This document shows, piece by piece, positions 44,896-53,850 of a stretch of DNA of 64,000 nt. The DNA comes from Hymenobacter algoricola. GTDB taxonomy: Bacteria > Bacteroidota > Bacteroidia > Cytophagales > Hymenobacteraceae. Where the stretch lies: contig NZ_BAABDH010000107.1 of NCBI RefSeq assembly GCF_039539525.1, forward strand, positions 22,741 to 86,740. Direction: 5' to 3'. The translations under genes and the position numbers were made by a program. The notes under the pieces are model-generated. The model was not told where the DNA came from, did no database searches, and saw nothing but the letters and a program-made list of their open reading frames with translations. Numbering within the stretch: position 1 is the first letter of the stretch; the number at the start of each line of letters is the position of its first letter.

Positions 44896-44969
44896 GGCAG
44901 CATTCTGATGAACCCAAAACGGCGGGTATGAGCAGCTTCCGGCTCGGGTAAGACTGCCCGGAAAACGCG

Positions 44970-44977
44970 CAAAGGTA
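44970..44977 (-). promoter_or_regulatory. Possible -7 box of lipB
   Basis: TACCTTTG on the minus strand matches TAnnTTTG, about 75 bases before the lipB ATG. The only nearby TTG is 13 bases upstream, too close for a normal -33 box, so this is tentative. Confidence 0.35.
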
Positions 44978-45025
44978 CTAGATTTAGCTCCAACCTCCAT
45001 CCGTGTACCGCTTCGCTCCTCACCT

Positions 45026-45385
45026 ATGGCTTCCAGTGCCCACCTGCTCGGCCACGCCGGCGAAGCTGCCGCGGCGGCTCATCTCGTTGCCCAGGGCTAC
45101 ACCATCGCGCGCCGCAACTACCGCTACCGGCGGGCCGAGGTCGACCTTATTGCCCAGCGCGGAGCCGAGCTGCTCGTATTCGTGGAAGTAAAAGCGCGCT
45201 CTTCAGCGCAGTTTGGGCATCCGGAGGAGTTCGTGACGGAGCGCAAGCGGCAGCTTTTCCGGCTGGCGGCCGAGCAGTACCAGGAGGAAACCGACTGGCG
45301 GGGCGATATCCGCTTCGATATTATAGCCCTGCTCCAGACCCCTGCCGGCCTCCGCCTCGCCCACTTTGAAGATGCATTTTACTAA
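45026..45385 (+). CDS. YraN/UPF0102 family nuclease-like protein
   Basis: A 119-residue protein with a PD-(D/E)xK-type core: GEAAAAAHLVAQGYTIARRN, then RAEVDLIAQ and VFVEVKARSS, the catalytic E-D-ExK pattern. YraN proteins are widespread and of unclear function, possibly linked to Holliday-junction or ribonucleotide-related DNA repair. The first ATG (MASSAHLLGHAG) is chosen. It is divergent from lipB and convergent with the YwqK-like gene. Confidence 0.88.
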   Translation: MASSAHLLGHAGEAAAAAHLVAQGYTIARRNYRYRRAEVDLIAQRGAELLVFVEVKARSSAQFGHPEEFVTERKRQLFRLAAEQYQEETDWRGDIRFDIIALLQTPAGLRLAHFEDAFY

Positions 45386-45436
45386 GGCCCCGACGGTTTA
45401 TATCTTACCTGAGACCCGGGCGCGGGCGGGAGCCGC

Positions 45437-45463
45437 AAAAAAGCCCGCTCGGGCAGGAGCGGG
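45437..45463 (-). terminator. Terminator of the YwqK-like lipoprotein gene
   Basis: A 7-base stem CCCGCTC/GAGCGGG preceded by AAAAAA, which becomes a U-run on the leftward transcript, about 28 bases past the stop codon. Confidence 0.6.
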
Positions 45464-45490
45464 TAGCGGCCTCGGCGGCGGGCCGGAAGC

Positions 45491-46456
45491 TTACTTCTTG
45501 GCGCCCGGCCGGTCGGTTACGCTGTCCCGCTTGTCGTACTTGTCTTTTTCGTACACCATCACGCCGTTGCGGTTGTACTCCTTGAGCAGCGCCGGCGCCG
45601 GCACCTCGGGCTCGTAGCCCGACTCGCCGTACTGGTACACGTAGCGGCGGCGGTCCTTGGTGTTGCGGAAGCCCCAGTACCGGGTCCACTCACCGACTTT
45701 CTTGCCGTTTTCAAACTGGCCTTCCCACTCCCGCTTGCCGTTCTCGTTGAAGCTCACGTAGTCGCCTTCAATCTTACCCTCGGCGTAGGGAATAACTTCT
45801 TTGAGGCGCTTTTTGTCGTTGGCGTAGAAGCTCACCTGCGCGTCGCGGGGGAAGCCCATTTCGTAGTGGTTCTTGCTCAGCAGCACGTTGTCCTTGCCGA
45901 ACTTCTCCCAGCGCAGATGGCGGGTACCCAGGGCAAAAAAGCCGGTTTCGATGACTTTACCACCCTGCATCTTCTTGTAGGGGCCGTGCAGAACCTTGGC
46001 CGTGGCCGGGTCCAGCTCTTCGGTGGTTTTGAAAACCTTCCGCTTCTTGGCGTCGAAGAAGTAGCGGGCCGGGGCAAAGTCATTGGGCTGCTGGAAGGTG
46101 CGCAGATAATGGAAGGTTTCGATAACCTGGTTACGTCCCTTGGGACCATACTTGGTAAATCCCTTCTTGATTCTCTCGCCGAGGAAGATGTTCTTTTTCT
46201 TCTTCTTGTTGCGCTGCGCAACCTTCTCCTTTTCCTTGGCGGCCTTTTCCTGCTCCTTGGTCAGCACTACCTTATTGGTTGCCAGGGAAGGCGCACCCGT
46301 GGTGTCGCGGGCCGTGGTGAGGGAGTCGCGCACGACCGTACCGGCCAGGCTCTGATCAGGCTTGCTGTTAAATGAAACGGTCTTTTTGGAGCAGGCCCCG
46401 GCGGCCAGCAGCAAGACCGTAAGCAGCAAAAGAAGCGGACGAAGTGGGCGCATCAA
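45491..46456 (-). CDS. Lipoprotein with YwqK/MORN-like repeats
   Basis: A 321-residue lipoprotein: the lipobox in LLTVLLLAAGACSKK is followed by a Lys/Glu-rich linker (EQEKAAKEKEKVAQRNKKKK) and then a C-terminal half of short beta-hairpin repeats (YAEGKIEGDYVSFNENGKRE and GQFENGKKVGEWTRYW), the pattern of YwqK/MORN proteins. In Bacteroidota such proteins are common and unassigned; some are labelled antitoxins, but no toxin partner is next to it here. The start at 46456 gives the signal peptide. Confidence 0.8.
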   Translation of the reverse strand: MMRPLRPLLLLLTVLLLAAGACSKKTVSFNSKPDQSLAGTVVRDSLTTARDTTGAPSLATNKVVLTKEQEKAAKEKEKVAQRNKKKKKNIFLGERIKKGFTKYGPKGRNQVIETFHYLRTFQQPNDFAPARYFFDAKKRKVFKTTEELDPATAKVLHGPYKKMQGGKVIETGFFALGTRHLRWEKFGKDNVLLSKNHYEMGFPRDAQVSFYANDKKRLKEVIPYAEGKIEGDYVSFNENGKREWEGQFENGKKVGEWTRYWGFRNTKDRRRYVYQYGESGYEPEVPAPALLKEYNRNGVMVYEKDKYDKRDSVTDRPGAKK

Positions 46457-46617
46457 CGGAATAAGGCGAATTCGTAAGGTCGAACGTAAAGATATAGGGA
46501 TTTGGTGCCCGGGCAGCGCAGGCCCGAGCTGGGGAAGCAGCGAAATGGCGCGGGACCGGGGTTCTTCCCGGTAGCTATACCGGCGCGCTTCACCCGGCCG
46601 GCCAGCCGCCGAAAACA

Positions 46618-46653
46618 GAAAACCCCGGCGGCCTGCCGGCTGCCGGGGTTTTC
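46618..46653 (-). terminator. Terminator of htpG
   Basis: The arms GAAAACCCCGGC and GCCGGGGTTTTC flank a 12-base loop, 23 bases past the htpG stop codon, with a U-run on the leftward transcript. Confidence 0.85.
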
Positions 46654-46675
46654 CTTATCTGCTTTATACACAATG

Positions 46676-48508
46676 CTACTCAGCCGCCAGCAAATCGGCG
46701 CTGCGTTTCACAAAAGCGGTGAGGGCCTCGCCTTTCAGCATGCCCTGGGCCAGCAGGCCCAGATCGAAGGCCTGCCGGGCCAGCTGGGCGCCAGCTTCGC
46801 CCTCGGCATTCAGCACGCGCTGGGCCACGGGGTGGTTGGCATTGATGCTCACCGTGTAGCTGTCGGGCAACGAGCCGAACATCTGCATGCCGCCGCCGCC
46901 GCCAGTGCGCTGCATGTCCTTCATGCGGCGCATGAACTCGGGCAGCGTGATGATAACCGGCGCATCCTGGGGCGAAAGGGCCTCGACCAACACGTGCATC
47001 TGCTCGTTGCTGATGGCCTTGGTGAACAGCTCCTGCAGGCGGGTCTTGTCGTCGTCGCTGAGCACGCTCTCGGCGGCCTCATCCTTGTCGATGAGCTTGC
47101 TGGCAGTCTCGGCATCTACGCGCTTGAAGGTGGTTTTCTCCAGCTTCTGCTCCAACTGTCCGATAAAGTGCGAGTCCAGCGGGCCGTTGAGGTTGAGCAC
47201 GTCGTAGCCACGGTCCTGGGCGGCCTGCACGAAGGCGTGCTGGGCCTCGGCGTCGGTGGTGTAGAGGATAACGGTCTGCTCGTCCTTGCTCTTCTGGTTG
47301 GCCTGCACAAACTCCTGGTACTCGGGCAGGGTGAAGAACTTGCCCGCCACGTTCTGCACCAGCACGAAGTCCTTGGCCTTCTCGTAGAACTTGTCGTCGG
47401 ACAGCATGCCGTACTTCACGAACAGGCCGATATCCGACCACTTCTCCTCGTAGCCGGCCCGGTCTTTCCGGTAGAGCTCGGCCAGCTTGTCGCCGACTTT
47501 CTTGGTGATGTAGGTATTGATTTTCTTCACCGCCGCATCGGCCTGCAGGAAGCTGCGCGACACGTTCAGCGGAATGTCGGGCGAGTCAATCACGCCGTGC
47601 AGCAGCATCAGGAACTCGGGTACCACGTCCTTCACCTCGTCGGTGATGAATACCTGGCGCGAGTAGAGCTGGATTTTGTTGCGCTGAAACTGCAGCTCGT
47701 CCTTCACCTTGGGAAAGTACAGGATGCCGGTCAGGTTGAACGGGTAGTCCACGTTGAGGTGAATCCAGAACAGGGGCGGCTCCGAAAACGGGTACAGCTC
47801 CTGGTAGAACTTCACGTAGTCCTCGTCGGTGAGCTCGGCGGGCTGCTTGGTCCAGATGGGAGCCGTCTGGTTGATAACCTCGCCCTCGAACTCAATTTCG
47901 ATGGGCAGGAACTTGCAGTACTTGTTGAGGATGGTGCGCAGGCGGGCCGGCTCCAGAAACTCGTCGGAGTCGGCGGCCACGTGCAGCACGATGTCGGTGC
48001 CGCGGTCGGCCTTGTCGGTGGTGTCGAGGGTAAACTCAGTGCTGCCGTCGCAGGTCCAGTGGGCGCCTTTGGTGCCTTCCTGGTAGCTCCGGGAGAAGAT
48101 TTCGACGTTGTCGGCCACCATAAACGCCGAGTAGAAGCCCATGCCGAACTTACCGATGATCTGGTCCTTGGTGGCCGCGTCCTGCTCCTTGTACTTCTCC
48201 ACAAACTCGGAGGCCCCGGAGAAGGCAATCTGGTTGATGTACTTCTTGATTTCCTCGGCCGTCATGCCCAGGCCGCGGTCGGCGATGGTGATGGTGCGGG
48301 CGTCCTTGTCCACGCTCACCTTCACCTTCAGCTCCCCCAGCTCGCCTTTGAACTCACCCAGCTGGGCCAGGCTGCGGAGCTTCTGGGTGGCGTCTACCGC
48401 GTTGGAAACCAGCTCCCGCAGGAAGATTTCGTGGTCGGAGTAGAGGAATTTCTTGATGATGGGGAAGATATTCTCGGTGTGAATCGAGATGCTACCTTTC
48501 TCTTGCAT
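46676..48508 (-). CDS. htpG: Molecular chaperone HtpG (Hsp90)
   Basis: An ATP-driven chaperone of the cytoplasm. The 610-residue protein has the GHKL ATPase motifs in the N domain (FLRELVSNAVDATQKL, ADRGLGMTAEEIKKYI, GKFGMGFYSAFMVAD), the middle domain with DIPLNVSRSFLQADAAVKKI, and the C-terminal dimerisation domain with the ending SADLLAAE. The start MQEKGSISIHTENIFPI is canonical. It stands alone between an unknown gene upstream and its terminator; a heat-shock promoter could not be recognised. Confidence 0.97.
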   Translation of the reverse strand: MQEKGSISIHTENIFPIIKKFLYSDHEIFLRELVSNAVDATQKLRSLAQLGEFKGELGELKVKVSVDKDARTITIADRGLGMTAEEIKKYINQIAFSGASEFVEKYKEQDAATKDQIIGKFGMGFYSAFMVADNVEIFSRSYQEGTKGAHWTCDGSTEFTLDTTDKADRGTDIVLHVAADSDEFLEPARLRTILNKYCKFLPIEIEFEGEVINQTAPIWTKQPAELTDEDYVKFYQELYPFSEPPLFWIHLNVDYPFNLTGILYFPKVKDELQFQRNKIQLYSRQVFITDEVKDVVPEFLMLLHGVIDSPDIPLNVSRSFLQADAAVKKINTYITKKVGDKLAELYRKDRAGYEEKWSDIGLFVKYGMLSDDKFYEKAKDFVLVQNVAGKFFTLPEYQEFVQANQKSKDEQTVILYTTDAEAQHAFVQAAQDRGYDVLNLNGPLDSHFIGQLEQKLEKTTFKRVDAETASKLIDKDEAAESVLSDDDKTRLQELFTKAISNEQMHVLVEALSPQDAPVIITLPEFMRRMKDMQRTGGGGGMQMFGSLPDSYTVSINANHPVAQRVLNAEGEAGAQLARQAFDLGLLAQGMLKGEALTAFVKRSADLLAAE

Positions 48509-48645
48509 AACGCAGGGCCTAAGGGTGATAAAAACAAAAAAACCGGACGAAACGCCAGCCGGCTCAGACTTGGTTCCGTTCGGTTTGGTGCTTCAAAAGC
48601 TGTTCCACGCCCGGCGCTCCTGCCAGTTTGACAGCGTTGCCGGTT

Positions 48646-49110
48646 CTACCGCTGCTCCGCGGCGGTTGTCCCGCCTGCCAACTGCTGCCACTCCTGTTCC
48701 AGCATCCCGATGCGGGGCGCCGAGTCGGTGAGCCAATCCAGCGCGGCCAGCGTATCGGAGAAGAACTGCACGTTGGAAGGCGTATAGTGCTGCGCATCGA
48801 ACATGAGGTGCTCCACCACCAGCACGTTGTGCAGGCTGAGCGGCAAAACCAAGCCGATTTTTTTCACGCCCAGCTCCACAAACTGGGGCAGCCACTGTTC
48901 CCCCAGCCACACCTGCTCGTCTATTCCCACCAAGGGCATGTCGGAAGTGTCGGCCAGCCACCTGGTGACTTTGTGCTGCTGGGAGAAGGCGGCCAGGTAG
49001 TCAAATGATTTTATAAACTTGTCTAAATCAAGACTGCCCCGCCACTGCCAGCGCAGCAGATTCATAGAATTATCGTATTGAAAATGAAGCGAATCCAGTT
49101 GGTAAAGCAT
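48646..49110 (-). CDS. Small soluble protein of unknown function (STAS/SpoIIAA-like fold possible)
   Basis: A 154-residue protein: LHFQYDNSMNLLRWQWRGSL, then alternating helix and strand with VTRWLADTSDMPLVGIDEQV. The general layout (a strand pair, then helix-strand units around RWLADT) resembles small SpoIIAA-like proteins of Bacteroidota, but I cannot confirm this by eye. The ATG at 49110 (MLYQLDS) is chosen over 49194. It is followed 137 bases later by htpG on the same strand. Confidence 0.6.
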   Translation of the reverse strand: MLYQLDSLHFQYDNSMNLLRWQWRGSLDLDKFIKSFDYLAAFSQQHKVTRWLADTSDMPLVGIDEQVWLGEQWLPQFVELGVKKIGLVLPLSLHNVLVVEHLMFDAQHYTPSNVQFFSDTLAALDWLTDSAPRIGMLEQEWQQLAGGTTAAEQR

Positions 49111-49239
49111 GCTCGTCCGGCACCCACTGATAAAGGAGTGAATGTCGGCAAATATACTAAATAGCAGCGTGTTAATAGCCAGCACTTCTACCAACTGCCT
49201 GAAACAGTCGACCAGCTACCGAATTACACAGCTCAACAT

Positions 49240-49434
49240 TTAGGCGGCCCGACGAACGGATCCACTTTGTTGCTTCATATTTCCCTCTTCCTTTTTGAAA
49301 ATATCATTTTTATAACTATTTAAATAAACCGAGTCGCCCTCAACTGACCCTTCGGCCGCTGACCACGATTGTCGGTACACGGTGGCGGGGTGACGGTAGC
49401 TGAACTGCCCGCGGCGAAAAACGAAGGACTGCAT
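49240..49434 (-). CDS. Possible small protein, unknown
   Basis: A 64-residue open frame with a plausible, non-shadow composition (RRGQFSYRHPATVYRQSW, NSYKNDIFKKEEGN). No family, signal peptide or ribosome site recognised. It may be a chance frame in AT-rich DNA. Confidence 0.25.
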   Translation of the reverse strand: MQSFVFRRGQFSYRHPATVYRQSWSAAEGSVEGDSVYLNSYKNDIFKKEEGNMKQQSGSVRRAA

Positions 49435-49679
49435 CAGGAGCCGGGTTAGATGAAAAGCATGGCGTCGGCCGCCGGCAGGCGCTTGCAGGAGGGCCGCAGG
49501 AACGCGGCGAAAAGGCGAAAAAACGGCTGCGAGAAGCTATTCATGGCGACGGGAGGAATTAAAGACACCCAATACCACAAAGGTCCGGCACCCGTATTGA
49601 CTGCAGGTTGCCACGCCGTTACGCTTTTATGAATCGGTCAGCTGGGGCTTCGGAAGACCTGGCTGGAGCAAAAATCCGC

Positions 49680-49687
49680 TACATTTG
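49680..49687 (+). promoter_or_regulatory. Probable -7 box for the metal-handling genes
   Basis: TACATTTG fits TAnnTTTG exactly, 26 bases before the ATG at 49714. No TTTG stands at the right distance upstream (TTCG near 49648 is the closest), so the promoter may need an activator or a different sigma factor. Confidence 0.45.
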
Positions 49688-49713
49688 CCTCCCCTCTGAC
49701 TCTGTTGTTGCAC

Positions 49714-50046
49714 ATGCGCGCTTTCCGCTCTCATCTGGCTGTTCTGCTGCTCCTGTGCTTCGTGCGGGTGCTGCTGCCGGATGGCTGGGTGCTGAACCTG
49801 CACGCCCACGACCACACCACCGAGCTGGCGCCGGCCCGCATCAAAGCGGCCAAGGTGGTTCTGACGGCCAAGCACCAGCACTGCCAGACCCACCATTTCT
49901 GTGCCCTGCCCTTCCAGCCCGCCATGGCACTGGAATTCACCCTGTTGCCCGGCTACAGCCGCCCCCGGGCTACGGCGCCCGTTTCGGTCTGGACCAAGAT
50001 CACGCCCGCCGCCCGGCAGCTGCGCGGCCCGCCCACCCGGGCCTAG
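49714..50046 (+). CDS. Small secreted His-rich protein upstream of a TonB receptor
   Basis: A 110-residue protein with an N-terminal signal or membrane segment (SHLAVLLLLCFVRVLLPDGW) and two His clusters, LHAHDHTTE and KHQHCQTHHFCALPF, the second with two Cys. These are good metal-ligand patterns. The C-terminus is basic and Pro-rich. It lies 290 bases upstream of a TonB-dependent receptor on the same strand and may pass or sense a metal ion (zinc or copper); that role is inferred. Confidence 0.65.
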   Translation: MRAFRSHLAVLLLLCFVRVLLPDGWVLNLHAHDHTTELAPARIKAAKVVLTAKHQHCQTHHFCALPFQPAMALEFTLLPGYSRPRATAPVSVWTKITPAARQLRGPPTRA

Positions 50047-50336
50047 GCCTAGCCCCCGCCTGGCGTCCCCGAAGCGCTATCCGGGCCGCGGTGCCGGCTA
50101 GTCAGACTGGCTTTTGGCAGCGTCTCAGCTTTTCGGGCAGTTCCTCCTAAACAGCCTTGCCGGGTGTGACGGTAAGCAAACGACGACTCTTGACGCTTGG
50201 CAGCCTGGCTGCTGACCTGGTAAGCAAGGCCCGGCCGGTGGCCCCACTCCCCGGACTCCCGGCCGCAGCCGGAGTTCTTCCTTTTCTGCACGGCGACTCC
50301 AATGCGCCGCTGCTTCCCCTCCGATTTTTCTGCTGT

Positions 50337-52766
50337 ATGTCCCGATTTTTTCTGGCGGCTCTATCGCTCTTTGTTGCCTGTTCTGCCGCGGCCCAAACCT
50401 CTCCGGTTGCTGCGCCGAAAATGAGCCGCGCGGTAGCGGTGCCCGTCACGGGCCGTATTACCGATGGTGCCACCCAGGAGCCTTTGCCCGGCGCCACCGT
50501 CCTGTTTCCCGACCTCAAGCAAGCCACGGCCACCGGCGCCGACGGCACCTTCCGGTTCAGCAGCCTGCCCCGGGGTCGGTTTCTGCTGCAGGTGCGGTTT
50601 CTGGGCTACAATACCGTGGTGCGCACCGTGGATACGGGCAACCCGCAGACGCTGAACATTGCCCTCACCACGGCGGCTACCGAAATCGGTCAGGTGGTGG
50701 TGACCGGCGTTTCGGCCGCCACCGAGATGCGCCGCTCCCCGGTGCCGACCACCGTGATTAACCATACCCGCCTTAGCCAGGCCGCTTCGACCAATGCCGT
50801 GGATGCTATTGCCCATACGCCCGGCGTAGCCCAAATTACCACCGGGGCCGGCATCAGCAAGCCCGTTATCCGGGGGCTGGGCGCCAACCGCGTAATTACC
50901 CTGAACAACGGCGCCAAGCAGGAAGGCCAGCAGTGGGGCGACGAGCACGGCATCGAAATCGATGAGTACGCCATCGACCGGGTCGAGGTGATTAAGGGCC
51001 CCGGCAGCCTGCTCTACGGCTCCGACGGCATGGCCGGCGTCATCAACTTCCTGGCGCCTGACCCGGTGGAAGAAGGCCGGGTACTGGCCTCCGTGGCCAC
51101 AAACTATCAGACCAACAACCACCTGCAGGGCTATTCGATAATGAATGCCGGCAATAAAAGCGGCTTCAACTGGCTGGTGCGGGGCAGCAGCAAGCTGGCC
51201 GGCAACTACCGCAACCGCTACGACGGCCGCGTGTACAACTCTGGCTTTCGGGAGCTGGATGGCAACGGCTACGTGGGCCTGAATAAAAGCTGGGGCTACT
51301 CCCACCTCACCGTTTCGTCGTTTAATCAGCGCGTGGGGCTCGTGGAAGGCGAGCGGGACGAAGCCACGGGCCGCTTTCTGAAGCAGGCCGCTTCCGCCGA
51401 CTCGGTGCTGGGCGTACCCGTGACGGATGCCGACCTGCGCGGCTACGGCCTGGCTGTGCCCCAGCAGCAGATCGGCCATCTGCGCCTGGGTACCGACAAC
51501 AATTTCATCCTGGGCCAAAGTCGGCTGACGGTGAACCTGGGCTGGCAGCAGAACCTGCGCCGCGAGTTCGGCAACGCCCTCGACCCGGCCGAAACCTCTC
51601 TGTTCTTCCAGCTGCGCACCCTCGACTACGCCGTGCGCTACTATCTGCCCGAGCTCAGCGGCTGGAACCTGACGCTGGGCACCAGCGGCATGCAGCAGAC
51701 CAACGCGAACAAGGGCGTTGAGTTTCTGATTCCGGCTTACCGGCTGTTCGACAACGGCGTGTTTGGGGTGGTGAAAAAGAGCATCGGCCGCCTCGACCTC
51801 AGCGGGGGCCTGCGCGAAGACGTGCGCATCATCACCGGCGACGCGCTGTTTCTGGACGTCAATGCCCAGCCCGCCGCCGGCGGTGAGCAAAAGTTTGCGG
51901 CTTTCCGGCGCACGTTCCGCAACGTGTCGGGCAGCGTGGGCGGCTCGTTCAGCGCCACCGAGAAGCTGGTGCTGAAGGCCAACGTGTCGCGGGGCTTCCG
52001 GGCTCCCAACATTGCGGAGCTGGCTTCCAACGGCAAGCACGAGGGCACTATCCGCTACGAAATCGGCGAAACCAACCTGCGGCCCGAAACCAGCCTGCAG
52101 CTCGACGGCGGCGTGAGCTACGCCACCGAGCACGTCAGCCTGAGCCTGGATGCGTTTCGCAACCGCATCCAGAACTACATCTTCCCCAGCCGCCTCGGCG
52201 ACTCCATCTCGGCCGAGGGCGACCCGGTGTTCCGCTACGGGCAGGGCACGGCCCAGCTGGCCGGCGGCGAAATCAGCCTCGACGTGCACCCCCACCCGCT
52301 GGACTGGCTGCACTTCGAAAACTCCTTTTCGATGGTGCGGGCCGTGCAGCTGAATCAGCCTGAGGGCCAGCAATACCTGCCCTTTATTCCCGCCGACCGG
52401 CTGCAGTCGGAGCTGCGGGTGAACCTCCGCACGGTGGGCGCTTCGCGGCTGGGCAACCTTTACGCCAAGGCCGGAATCGAGCATACCTTCGCCCAGAACC
52501 GCTTTTTCTCGGCCTTCGACACCGAAACCCGCACGGCGGGCTACACGCTGGTAAATGCCGGGCTGGGCTCCGACGTGCAGAGTGCCCGGGGCAAAACGCT
52601 GTTTTCGGTGTATCTGGCCGCCAACAACCTGCTCGACGTGGGCTACCAGAGCCACCTGAGCCGGCTGAAGTACGCGGCCTATAATGCGTCGAACGGCCGC
52701 TCCGGCGTATTCAACCAGGGCCGCAACGTGAGCGTGAAGATGGTCGTGCCGCTGGCGTTCAACTAA
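50337..52766 (+). CDS. TonB-dependent receptor, probable metal uptake
   Basis: An 809-residue outer-membrane receptor with a signal peptide (FFLAALSLFVACSAAAQ), an N-terminal carboxypeptidase-regulatory-like domain (residues about 35-120: VTGRITDGATQEPLPGATVL), a plug (VVVTGVSAATEMRR to IKGPGSLLYGSDGMAGVINF) and a 22-stranded barrel. The plug contains NNGAKQEGQQWGDEHGIEID, a form seen in Bacteroidota receptors that sit near metal genes. With the His-rich protein upstream and a CDF exporter downstream, zinc or another divalent metal is the likely cargo, though the sequence does not prove it. ATG 50337 is preferred over 50157 because it starts the signal peptide. No SusD partner follows, which argues against glycan uptake. 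Confidence 0.85.
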   Translation: MSRFFLAALSLFVACSAAAQTSPVAAPKMSRAVAVPVTGRITDGATQEPLPGATVLFPDLKQATATGADGTFRFSSLPRGRFLLQVRFLGYNTVVRTVDTGNPQTLNIALTTAATEIGQVVVTGVSAATEMRRSPVPTTVINHTRLSQAASTNAVDAIAHTPGVAQITTGAGISKPVIRGLGANRVITLNNGAKQEGQQWGDEHGIEIDEYAIDRVEVIKGPGSLLYGSDGMAGVINFLAPDPVEEGRVLASVATNYQTNNHLQGYSIMNAGNKSGFNWLVRGSSKLAGNYRNRYDGRVYNSGFRELDGNGYVGLNKSWGYSHLTVSSFNQRVGLVEGERDEATGRFLKQAASADSVLGVPVTDADLRGYGLAVPQQQIGHLRLGTDNNFILGQSRLTVNLGWQQNLRREFGNALDPAETSLFFQLRTLDYAVRYYLPELSGWNLTLGTSGMQQTNANKGVEFLIPAYRLFDNGVFGVVKKSIGRLDLSGGLREDVRIITGDALFLDVNAQPAAGGEQKFAAFRRTFRNVSGSVGGSFSATEKLVLKANVSRGFRAPNIAELASNGKHEGTIRYEIGETNLRPETSLQLDGGVSYATEHVSLSLDAFRNRIQNYIFPSRLGDSISAEGDPVFRYGQGTAQLAGGEISLDVHPHPLDWLHFENSFSMVRAVQLNQPEGQQYLPFIPADRLQSELRVNLRTVGASRLGNLYAKAGIEHTFAQNRFFSAFDTETRTAGYTLVNAGLGSDVQSARGKTLFSVYLAANNLLDVGYQSHLSRLKYAAYNASNGRSGVFNQGRNVSVKMVVPLAFN

Positions 52767-52896
52767 GCCCGGCCGGAGAAAAGCCGGCCGCTCCGGCGTC
52801 AGAACTGCTTGCCGGGGCGGAAGCCCTACTTTTACCCACCTTCCACTCGTCGGTAGCCTGCCCCAGGCGATACTGCCGGGCCAACCTGCTTGTGCT

Positions 52897-53739
52897 ATGC
52901 GAAGTACCTGCTTTGCCTGCCTCGTTTTTCTGCTCGGGCTGAGTACCCGGCTGCTGGCCCAGACCCGGCCGGTGGCCGACGGCAGCTCCGCCGCGGCTCC
53001 GCTGGTCATCGGCCAGACGTTCACCCTGAGCTCGAAGGTGCTGGGCGAAACGCGCCGCATCAACGTGTACCTGCCCGCGGCCTACCAGGATTCGGCTACG
53101 CTGCGGCTGCCGGTGCTATACATGCCGGATGGGGGCCTGAAAGAGGACTTTCTGCACGTGGCCGGCCTGCTGCAGGTGCTGACCGGCAACGGCGGCATGC
53201 GGCCGTTTATCCTGGTCGGCATCGAAAATACGGCCCGCCGCCGCGACCTGACCGGCCCGACCACCGTGGAGAAGGACAAGAAGATTGCGCCCCGGGTGGG
53301 CGGGTCGGCCACGTTCCGGCAGTTTATGCGCACCGAGCTGATGCCGGAGGTGACTAAGCGCTACCGCACCACGGCCGAAAAAGCTATTGTGGGCGAGTCA
53401 TTGGCGGGCCTGTTCGTGCTGGAAACCCTGCTGCTGGAACCCGACCTGTTCGACACCTACCTGGCCTTCGACCCCAGCCTGTGGTGGAACAACGAGCAGC
53501 TGGTGCAGCAGGGCGCCACGCTGCTGGCCAAAAGTAGCCAGCCCAAAACGCTGTACGTGGCCTCCAGCAATGAGCCCGGCATTGTGGAGCCCCTGGCCCG
53601 GATGGAGAAAGTGCTGCAGAGCAAGGCGGCCCGGCACCTGCAATGGCATTACGAGCGGATGCCCGGGGAAACCCACGACAGCATCTACCATCCGGCCGCC
53701 CTGCGGGCGTTTCGGGTAGTCTTTAAGCCCGGGCAATAG
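52897..53739 (+). CDS. Secreted esterase of the IroE/Fes-like alpha/beta-hydrolase family
   Basis: A 280-residue hydrolase with a signal peptide (CLVFLLGLSTRLLAQ) and the putative esterase fold (PF00756-like): INVYLPAAYQDS near the start, the nucleophile elbow in KAIVGESLAGLFVLE (Ser about residue 168), an acidic residue in YLAFDPSLWW and the His in PGETHDSIYHPAA. Members act on siderophore esters or small acyl esters. It follows the TonB receptor by 130 bases, so release of a metal from a chelator is possible, but this is only inferred. Confidence 0.82.
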   Translation: MRSTCFACLVFLLGLSTRLLAQTRPVADGSSAAAPLVIGQTFTLSSKVLGETRRINVYLPAAYQDSATLRLPVLYMPDGGLKEDFLHVAGLLQVLTGNGGMRPFILVGIENTARRRDLTGPTTVEKDKKIAPRVGGSATFRQFMRTELMPEVTKRYRTTAEKAIVGESLAGLFVLETLLLEPDLFDTYLAFDPSLWWNNEQLVQQGATLLAKSSQPKTLYVASSNEPGIVEPLARMEKVLQSKAARHLQWHYERMPGETHDSIYHPAALRAFRVVFKPGQ

Positions 53740-53752
53740 ATTTGATTTACCT

Positions 53753-53823
53753 TTTTGACAATACTGAAAAACGTAGAGCAAATTAATCGATATATTGCTT
53801 TACGTTTTTCAGTATTGTCAAAA
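53753..53823. repeat. 71-base AT-rich palindrome before the second HTH gene
   Basis: Arms 53753-53775 and 53801-53823 are perfect 23-base inverted copies (TTTTGACAATACTGAAAAAC then GTA, and the complement). The 25-base centre also pairs in part around its middle. It ends 27 bases before the HTH gene's ATG and begins 13 bases past the esterase stop, so it may be an operator, a terminator, or a miniature mobile element. Confidence 0.85.
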
Positions 53824-53850
53824 TTGTGAAGCAACACTCTCAGCTGCGTA

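Larger units (their letters stand above)
49111..49713. other. Gene-poor divergent region
   Basis: About 600 bases between the leftward gene at 48646 and the rightward metal locus. It has an AT-rich core (49280-49325), one weak leftward ORF (49240-49434) and the promoter-like TACATTTG at 49680. No strong inverted repeat or RNA gene was seen. Confidence 0.5.

Noticed and set aside
45491..46456. YwqK antitoxin with partner toxin
   Set aside because: The YwqK-like repeats are present, but the neighbours are yraN and htpG, and no toxin-like gene is adjacent.
50047..50336. Cobalamin or other riboswitch before the TonB receptor
   Set aside because: The 290-base leader was scanned for conserved riboswitch core boxes and none was seen.
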